NCBI GenBank assembly: GCA_002716125.1
Contig: PAZH01000054.1
Location: 1 to 39,980, forward strand
DNA: 39,980 nt
Origin: Rhodospirillaceae bacterium
GTDB lineage: Bacteria; Pseudomonadota; Alphaproteobacteria; UBA8366
Reading direction: 5' to 3'
Below are positions 34,754-39,980 of this stretch, piece after piece. The position numbers were made by a program, and so were the translations under genes. Position 1 is the stretch's first letter. Every line of letters begins with the position of its first letter. Below the pieces are notes generated by a model that worked only from the letters and a program-made list of their open reading frames with translations, was not told the DNA's origin and did not search any database.

Positions 34754-36028
34754 TTAATTCTCCCGTGCCGTAAGGCGAGCGGATAAATAGGGCGAGACCT
34801 CGCCGATCAACTTGGCATAAGTGCCATTAGTGGCGGCCTTCAAAACGCTGTCTTCGGTGTCGCTACGCACCTCGTGCGGTAGCTGACGAACGAGCTTACC
34901 GATATCTTCTTCTATCTGCTGCAATAGATCGGTATCTGCTATCGCTTCCTGCAATAGCTGCTGTAATTCACCTATGGCGTCTTCTCGCTCGGCCAGCGTC
35001 TCCGCGTCTTCCTTCGGCTCAGTGTTGATGGCAACTTTCTCGACCCAGGCGACTTCGTCACCAAGGCCAAGCGCACCAGCGCGGGCCTCTGCTAGCACCC
35101 GATCTTCGGAAGAAACAAGCTGGTCGTGAACAGACGTACGACCTTCAATTACTATTCGGCAGGCGAGAAGTCGCCCGTCGGCTTCATTAACGATGGCGGC
35201 CTCCACGGCATCGCGAATGCGATCGGTCACATCTCCGAAGCTTATGGCATCCCCAAGAGAGACTGGTAAGACTGCCCAACGGACAACGTCACAGGGGATA
35301 GTGGTCAACCCAACGATTACACTGTCTTCAACATTGACAAGACTTGCCCCCTTGGCGCCAGTCTCCCGTGCATGCCGGCCCTGAAGATTGCCAGGGAAGA
35401 CGACGTGGGGCTTCTCGTGCAGTACGCAAGCCTGATGCACGTGCCCAAGCGCCCAGTAGTCGTATCCTTTGTTGGTCAGGTCTTCGATGGCGCATGGGGC
35501 ATAGTTTTTATGACCGCCCATGCCGCCAAGGCCCGTGTGCAGCACACCAATGTTGAAGGTCCCTGAAATGGGGCTGGGGTAGTCCGGCACAAAGTTGTCA
35601 GAAATATCGCGCTGTCGATAGCTTTGACCGTGCAGCGCAACTCTCAAGTCGTCCAGTATAAAAGTCTCCGGCTTCCGAGTACCGAAAATATGTACGTTGG
35701 CGGGCAAATTGAGTCGACGGGTGATTTGGCTTTCGGCGTCGTGGTTGCCGTGCAGCAGGTAAACCGGGATGCCTTCATTATTGAGCCGCCCCATTTGCGC
35801 GGCGAAAAATAGCCCTGTCTTGTAGTCGCGCCAATCGCCATCATAAAGGTCCCCGGCGATGATCAGGAAATCGACCTTTTCCTCAATCGCTAGACCGACT
35901 ATCTGGTCGAGTGTCTCCCTCGTGGCAGTGCGTACGCGCTCAGCCGCATTACCTTCCTGCCCTGCCAGGCCCTTCAGCGGGCTATCGAGATGAATGTCTG
36001 CAGCGTGCAGAAACCGGAAGGAAGTCAT
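34754..36028 (-). CDS. YhaO-type DNA repair metallophosphoesterase (SbcD-like)
   Basis: 424 residues. All calcineurin-like phosphoesterase motifs are present: D11/H13 in ADIHLD, D60 in GDLYDG, N95-H96 in GNHDAE, H164 in VLHTG, and H196/H198 in GHVHQ, giving a two-metal (Mn-type) nuclease site. The C-terminal third is acidic and helical and probably docks on the ATPase. The frame is open upstream, but ATG 36,028 with GGGAGG five bases before it gives the correct N-terminus. Upstream gene of the SbcC-like ATPase; together they resemble Mre11/Rad50 or SbcCD. Probable nuclease acting on DNA ends. Confidence 0.92.
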   Translation of the reverse strand: MTSFRFLHAADIHLDSPLKGLAGQEGNAAERVRTATRETLDQIVGLAIEEKVDFLIIAGDLYDGDWRDYKTGLFFAAQMGRLNNEGIPVYLLHGNHDAESQITRRLNLPANVHIFGTRKPETFILDDLRVALHGQSYRQRDISDNFVPDYPSPISGTFNIGVLHTGLGGMGGHKNYAPCAIEDLTNKGYDYWALGHVHQACVLHEKPHVVFPGNLQGRHARETGAKGASLVNVEDSVIVGLTTIPCDVVRWAVLPVSLGDAISFGDVTDRIRDAVEAAIVNEADGRLLACRIVIEGRTSVHDQLVSSEDRVLAEARAGALGLGDEVAWVEKVAINTEPKEDAETLAEREDAIGELQQLLQEAIADTDLLQQIEEDIGKLVRQLPHEVRSDTEDSVLKAATNGTYAKLIGEVSPYLSARLTAREN

Positions 36029-36395
36029 CAAATCCTCCCGTACAATTGCTTGTTTGATATAAAAATATTTCGCCACACGTGAGCACGGTAGCAGTGGTCG
36101 TAAGTTGGCGGCAAGAAAAAGGAGGCCGGCCACTTAGCTACTTCACCCTCTGAGACTCACATGTGGTCGAGACAGTCGACGGCTTGCCTGGTGGCTGAGA
36201 AGATCTCGCTGTTGCCGGCTTCGAAAGTGCTATCATGCGCGAGAGGTAAGCCGAAGACATAGCTAAAGCGAATGAGCGAGATGTCTACGCAAACCGGATC
36301 CAGAGAGTGAGGGTGGTAGGCATATATGCCACCGTGATCAGTATGATCACCTTTACCGGCTGAATTAAAGTCTATCGCATACTGGCGGAGGCAGC
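36029..36395. other. Divergent intergenic region between nuclease genes
   Basis: 367 bases without a convincing gene. At the left end an A+T-rich stretch (ATATTTTTATAT read on the minus strand, near 36,056-36,070) could be the -10 region of the yhaO-type gene. The middle holds nothing I can name. The right end has two adjacent palindromes (36,319-36,350) and a GGAGG ribosome site for the gene at 36,396. Confidence 0.5.
36319..36350. promoter_or_regulatory. Two adjacent palindromes (candidate operator)
   Basis: GGCATATATGCC at 36319-36330 is a perfect 12-bp palindrome. GTGATC-AGTAT-GATCAC at 36334-36350 is a perfect 6-bp inverted repeat with a 5-bp spacer, and only three bases separate the two. 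They end 45 bases before the PD-(D/E)XK gene start, close to where its promoter should lie. Paired operators of this kind occur before restriction or toxin genes that need tight control. No controller gene is seen. Confidence 0.45.
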
Positions 36396-36833
36396 GTGAC
36401 CGAAACAGAAAGAATCTTGGAGCAAGTGAAGCTCTTAGGCGCTCGATACTACAAGCTGACAGGAAAGCCGCTGGGAGTTACTGGCGAAGTTGGCGAGTAC
36501 GAGGTCGCCAAGGCACTTAACCTCACACTTTCAGAAGCTCGACAGGCCGGATACGACGCTGTGGGCGTTGATGGTCGGAAAGTTCAAATTAAGGCACGAG
36601 TAGTTCCAGAAGGTAAGAATACAGGCGGACAGCGTGTTGGTTCGATCCGATTAAGCCATGAGTGGGATACGGTCGCGTTGGTTATTCTGACGCCTAGTTT
36701 TGACGTCACAGGAATTTATGAAGCTGATCGGGCGGCTATTGAAGCGGAACTAAAGAAGCCCGGTAGTAGGGCGCGAAACGAACGCGGTGCATTGGCGATC
36801 AATCAGTTCATCCGGGCGAGTAAGAAACAATAG
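36396..36833 (+). CDS. Small predicted PD-(D/E)XK nuclease-like protein
   Basis: 145 residues. Order of residues fits a PD-(D/E)XK core: acidic E34/E36 in the first helix (GEVGEYEVAKAL), D54 in GYDAV, then Q64-I-K66 in the next strand (KVQIKAR). The GYDA...QIK pattern is common in restriction-type and mobile nucleases. The rest (RVGSIRLSHEWDTVALVILTP) forms the usual following strands. No DNA-binding domain is visible. GTG at 36,396 is preceded by GGAGG. It faces away from the SbcCD-like pair and converges on the kinase gene. Nuclease activity is predicted only from motif order. Confidence 0.7.
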   Translation: MTETERILEQVKLLGARYYKLTGKPLGVTGEVGEYEVAKALNLTLSEARQAGYDAVGVDGRKVQIKARVVPEGKNTGGQRVGSIRLSHEWDTVALVILTPSFDVTGIYEADRAAIEAELKKPGSRARNERGALAINQFIRASKKQ

Positions 36834-37089
36834 CGAACTATATTTCACTAGAAAGGTGAAGAGCTATTCACGTTGGCAGCGAAAATTCCATCAGGATTGG
36901 AGAATGGTCCTGACCTGCCTGCAAAGAACCGCGTCGCATTTAGTGCCAAACAACGAAGTATGGGGGAGCGTAAAACTCAAAGAATTAATGCGAAACGAAA
37001 TTCAAAGAATTGATTTTGCTATTCATCGACAGTTCATCGATATGTAAGCGAATAATATATGCTCCAAGCTTCACCAAATGATCCAAGAG
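36834..37089. other. Convergent intergenic region
   Basis: 256 bases between the nuclease-like gene and the minus-strand kinase gene. A plus-strand frame ending at 37,047 is open here, but it starts inside the nuclease-like gene, has no ribosome site and no recognisable fold, so I do not call it. Strongly A+T-rich. No clear terminator hairpin seen. Confidence 0.5.
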
Positions 37090-38706
37090 CTACGAGGAAA
37101 TTTCATTAACTGTAACTCTCGGATCATCGTCTCCGCGTAAAATTTCCTCTTTCGATTCGATAAAACGTTCGTGCATTTCTCGCACAAAGTCCTCGCCGAC
37201 CTTTATACGCCAATCTTGATCCCGAACCTTTTCCTCAAGAGGCCTATCTACAACTACATACTCTATCTTCATCCATCTCGGAACAATACTACGCGATTCT
37301 TTTCTATCTTCAGCCTTGAGATGGGTCGCATCTATCACAGCATTCGAGCCATCTTTAAGGAGCTTCATCGCTCTTGTACGCACTTCGTCGAATACAATTT
37401 TGTCTTTGCCTCTTCCCCTAAACCTAGGACTTGACGCCCGGACTTCATCAGAAGATACGATTTCAGAACGATCGTAATGTCTTTTTGCCCATGTGCTTTT
37501 ACCGGCAGCAGGGCTGCCAACTAACATCACCAGTTTCTGGCCAACATCCGGCCAATCCCATCCCGGTTCCACGACAGGAATTGACACTTCATCATAGAGG
37601 TGTAGTAGCTGAATTACATCATCATAAGAGACGGTCGACATGTGCGCTAATGGATTTGTGATGTCCTTTGCGGCGGATAGCACCAAGTCTCTCTCTTCCT
37701 TCGTCATCCGATTTCGAAGCGCTAGGCTCAAATCCCTAATATCGTACTCATCAATATGGTGTCTCGTATTCCTATTATTAAAGTGAGGGTGGTCCCACGG
37801 TAAGAGGCCTTGTAGATATTGCGAGTGGCGCCTCACAATCATGCTTCTTATGTCTTCAATAAAAGAAAGCAAAATCCGCGCTTGTGCCCGCCATACACGC
37901 TTTCCGAATGCGGCTCTCTGGTTCCTGATCGCGAGCACCATGGTATCAACACGAACGGCACCATCCCATTCGTCTACCAACCCCTCTCTCCATGTGGCTG
38001 ATTTTTTACCGACCCAAGTTTCCGAAGCTTCTTTTAAAATACCCCACGGTTCAATTTGTTGCCTTTCGTCAAGCTTTAGAAGTTCTCTAAGAAGAAACAT
38101 GTTTGGACCTGAAACTTCCAAGCATGTCTCTCGAGCTAATCGCTCAACTATCCCTGACGCCGGCAAATGTTCTTGATTGACCCACGACTCCATATCGAGA
38201 CGATCGACAATACCCTGCCACCTCTGTAACGCTTGGTTCCCAAAAGTTTGGAACATTTGTTTTTGGCTCACGTTTGCGGGCATTACGACAACTATCTTGG
38301 GTATCTTCGAAACATCATTTTTTGTCTCACTCCTGACACTGGAGACAAATCCAGACCAAAGATCCCAGGTTTCCCTATTCAGCCCGCTCACAATTACCGT
38401 CCGAGGCGAATCCGCCAGTGTATCCAAAAAATCCTTCGTCGTCCTAATTCGAATTCGTCGACCACCTTGTAAGCGACTTGCGAGCAAAGATACCGGCGAC
38501 CTAGCCACGCCGATGTCTTTCATATGAATGGAAACTGGCTGCACTCTGTTTCTACTGAAGGCCTTCTTCGCGAGGATATCGGGTACTAAATTTGCGATCC
38601 TATCCGGAGCATGCACTGCCACAACGCCAAACTTATCTATATTGTCGAGGGCAGTATCGATAAATCTGGACGGACCAGGTGAGTCCCAAAAAGCCTCAAG
38701 ATTCAT
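37090..38706 (-). CDS. Multi-domain protein: degenerate NTPase-like region, HEPN-like helices, polynucleotide-kinase-type P-loop domain
   Basis: 538 residues. The C-terminal ~140 residues are a P-loop kinase of the PNK/AAA_33 type: Walker A GSPAAGKST at 397-405, SSDEVRASS, and NAVIDATHLKAEDR, with Arg-rich lid VRDQDWR. Just before it, DIRDLSLALR and ITNPLAHMS (N351-H355) resemble the second half of HEPN/Swt1-like helical domains, with the Arg of the RNxxxH motif replaced by Thr. Residues 1-300 have alternating strands and helices like a STAND/AAA NTPase (TVIVSGLNRETWDLW, KIVVVMPAN) but no Walker A. ATG 38,706 overlaps the upstream stop by four bases. Phosphorylation of nucleic-acid or nucleotide ends is the likeliest activity. 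I know no described system with this architecture. Confidence 0.75.
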   Translation of the reverse strand: MNLEAFWDSPGPSRFIDTALDNIDKFGVVAVHAPDRIANLVPDILAKKAFSRNRVQPVSIHMKDIGVARSPVSLLASRLQGGRRIRIRTTKDFLDTLADSPRTVIVSGLNRETWDLWSGFVSSVRSETKNDVSKIPKIVVVMPANVSQKQMFQTFGNQALQRWQGIVDRLDMESWVNQEHLPASGIVERLARETCLEVSGPNMFLLRELLKLDERQQIEPWGILKEASETWVGKKSATWREGLVDEWDGAVRVDTMVLAIRNQRAAFGKRVWRAQARILLSFIEDIRSMIVRRHSQYLQGLLPWDHPHFNNRNTRHHIDEYDIRDLSLALRNRMTKEERDLVLSAAKDITNPLAHMSTVSYDDVIQLLHLYDEVSIPVVEPGWDWPDVGQKLVMLVGSPAAGKSTWAKRHYDRSEIVSSDEVRASSPRFRGRGKDKIVFDEVRTRAMKLLKDGSNAVIDATHLKAEDRKESRSIVPRWMKIEYVVVDRPLEEKVRDQDWRIKVGEDFVREMHERFIESKEEILRGDDDPRVTVNEISS

Positions 38707-39980
38707 CCGTCGCTTTCCGCGAACAATCGAGACACAAGCGGGTTTAGGTTCAACCTGTATTCGGCGCCTTTACGCAACTCGTCTCGGGTTGCAGGGGCCT
38801 GTTCGATAAGACCGAGCAATTGTAAATCCTCGATCACCATATGAGGCTTCACCGAAATATCACCGGCTTCCTCGGCTATTTGTAGACAAGCGCTGATATC
38901 CTTATCCGTTCTTGCTTCGAGCTTCACGATGTGTTCGGCACCGACGGCCCAATCGCCGGTTAAGCCTATCTCGCTAAGAAGATCTTCGCGACTCGCTAAG
39001 ATCCTCTTAGTTAGTTTTTCGATAGCTTCATCGATTATTTTGTCGCTTGCCTTGTCGCCTATGGCTGGATCGATGAGGCGGCTCCATCCACCCGATACAC
39101 TAAAGAGCTTATTGGTTTTTCGATCCGGATCATGAACAAGGCCATAATGCAAAATGGCTGAGATGAAAGATTTCCGCCAAGGTAGTAGAGTGATTGTATC
39201 TACCTCCGCCCGAGATTCCCGGTCCGTTCTGACCCAATTCTCCGCTTTTCCAGAGCTCCCGATAAAAACAACCTTCACGTTTTTATTCTGAACGATGCGG
39301 GATCTTGTAGCCTGTGACACCCAACCGTCGTCCCAATCCTTTTCCGATGGAATGACAAGCAAACGCTGTGCATCCCCACTAAAACGGAGTGCGGCAAGTT
39401 CGTTTCGGAAGGCTTGCTGCGACGTTGCTTTCATGACAACAACGTGCAGGTTCTCCGACTCAAGCCGCTTAATACAATCAGCAACAAGAGAGATATTACT
39501 CAATTCCGTTCCCAAAACGAGAATTGGCCGATTTGACTTGTTCTGAATGATGTCGGCCTCTTGCCCTATAGTCAGGGCAGATCTCTTTAAAGCCGCTTCG
39601 GATCGATTTCCATTCCCGTGTTTAAGAACCCGACGTTTAGATGTGTTTTCTAGGATCTGTGGGCTCGGCCGGTCAGCAAATTCGTACACCCCCTCACTTA
39701 CACGTTGCTGACCCCCGATAAAGCTGAGCGTCGAACGCGAACGCAGAGTCCATTTGTTAGTCCCCGCCACTTTTCTCAAAAGCCCGAGAACTTCCATCTC
39801 TTCAAGAAGTCCAGCGACGGAATCGAGTGTTGCGTCATCACCGAAGGCCGCGGGCCAATAAATCGCCGCGTGGGCAAGTATTTCCGCTGCGCTCATACCA
39901 TCTTCTTGTAGGCCCGAATCTGTCTCCTCGATCATTCTCTCTGCGACGATATATGTCAGCAGTTCATCTCGTATGCCGTC
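38703..39980 (-). CDS. Winged-helix/Rossmann-like protein, incomplete (runs off the window)
   Basis: About 425 residues are visible and the frame is open through the right edge, so the N-terminus lies outside; ATG 39,935 is not a convincing start. Order seen: a winged-helix-like segment (SVAGLLEEMEVLGLLRKV), a Rossmann-like region (RPILVLGTELSNISLVADCIKRL, QRLLVIPSEKDWDDG, VKVVFIGSSGKAENWV), a TLLPWRKSFISAILHYGL helix, and a second winged-helix-like end (MVIEDLQLLGLIEQ). This order recalls the later part of STAND-type ATPases; a P-loop could be upstream. The stop overlaps the kinase gene start, so they form an operon. No known family recognised. Confidence 0.7.
   Translation of the reverse strand, partial: DGIRDELLTYIVAERMIEETDSGLQEDGMSAAEILAHAAIYWPAAFGDDATLDSVAGLLEEMEVLGLLRKVAGTNKWTLRSRSTLSFIGGQQRVSEGVYEFADRPSPQILENTSKRRVLKHGNGNRSEAALKRSALTIGQEADIIQNKSNRPILVLGTELSNISLVADCIKRLESENLHVVVMKATSQQAFRNELAALRFSGDAQRLLVIPSEKDWDDGWVSQATRSRIVQNKNVKVVFIGSSGKAENWVRTDRESRAEVDTITLLPWRKSFISAILHYGLVHDPDRKTNKLFSVSGGWSRLIDPAIGDKASDKIIDEAIEKLTKRILASREDLLSEIGLTGDWAVGAEHIVKLEARTDKDISACLQIAEEAGDISVKPHMVIEDLQLLGLIEQAPATRDELRKGAEYRLNLNPLVSRLFAESDG

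Noticed and set aside
36787..37047. 86-codon plus-strand frame after the nuclease-like gene
   Set aside because: Begins inside the preceding gene, no ribosome site, no domain; not supported as a gene.
1..39980. CRISPR arrays, tRNA or rRNA genes, complete insertion sequences
   Set aside because: I looked for regular direct repeats, tRNA arms and transposase motifs and found none; only the recombinase remnant is mobile-element related.

Overview
The window looks like an alphaproteobacterial chromosome, possibly Rhodospirillales-like. This is inferred from the protein families, the high-GC codon use of the first ~30.7 kb and dense, often overlapping operons; no rRNA, tRNA or other phylogenetic marker is present. 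It has two parts.

Part 1 (about 1-30,730) is a run of small catabolic and redox modules on both strands. (a) MFS transporter C-terminus. (b) Minus-strand LLM-type flavin oxidoreductase. (c) Minus-strand run 5375->1900: a cysteine-less thiolase fold, a DUF35 OB-fold partner, a RidA-like protein, TerB and a ketopantoate-reductase-like enzyme. (d) Cytosine-deaminase-like amidohydrolase plus a small secreted protein, divergent from a class II aldolase. (e) MFS transporter behind a long leader with a CRP-type palindrome. (f) Minus-strand run 16,700->9,702: aldo/keto reductase, PaaG-like crotonase, ArsJ-associated GAPDH, ArsJ, a ThDP enzyme and a D-2-hydroxyacid dehydrogenase. The GAPDH/ArsJ pair is a known arsenate detoxification module. 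(g) Two-gene aconitase X. (h) Cold-shock protein with its own promoter and terminator. (i) Class III CoA-transferase, alpha/beta hydrolase and two tandem Lin0512 paralogues, divergent from DUF917 and a hydantoinase/oxoprolinase. (j) TauD-type dioxygenase, short DUF3500 protein, lone molybdenum hydroxylase large subunit, isochorismatase-like hydrolase and GST. I recognise no dedicated transcription factor in these 30 kb.

Part 2 (about 30,730-39,980) reads as a genomic island. It opens with an N-terminally truncated serine recombinase, and base composition becomes more A+T-rich towards the right end. It carries an SbcCD-like pair (YhaO-type nuclease, YhaN-type SMC-like ATPase), a small predicted PD-(D/E)XK protein behind two adjacent palindromes, and a minus-strand operon running off the right edge. 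That operon encodes a winged-helix/Rossmann-like protein (incomplete) and a 538-residue protein with a degenerate NTPase-like N-terminus, a HEPN-like helical segment and a polynucleotide-kinase-type P-loop domain. This last group is the best candidate in the window for an undescribed, possibly anti-phage, nucleic-acid-processing system. That role is inference from domains and context only.
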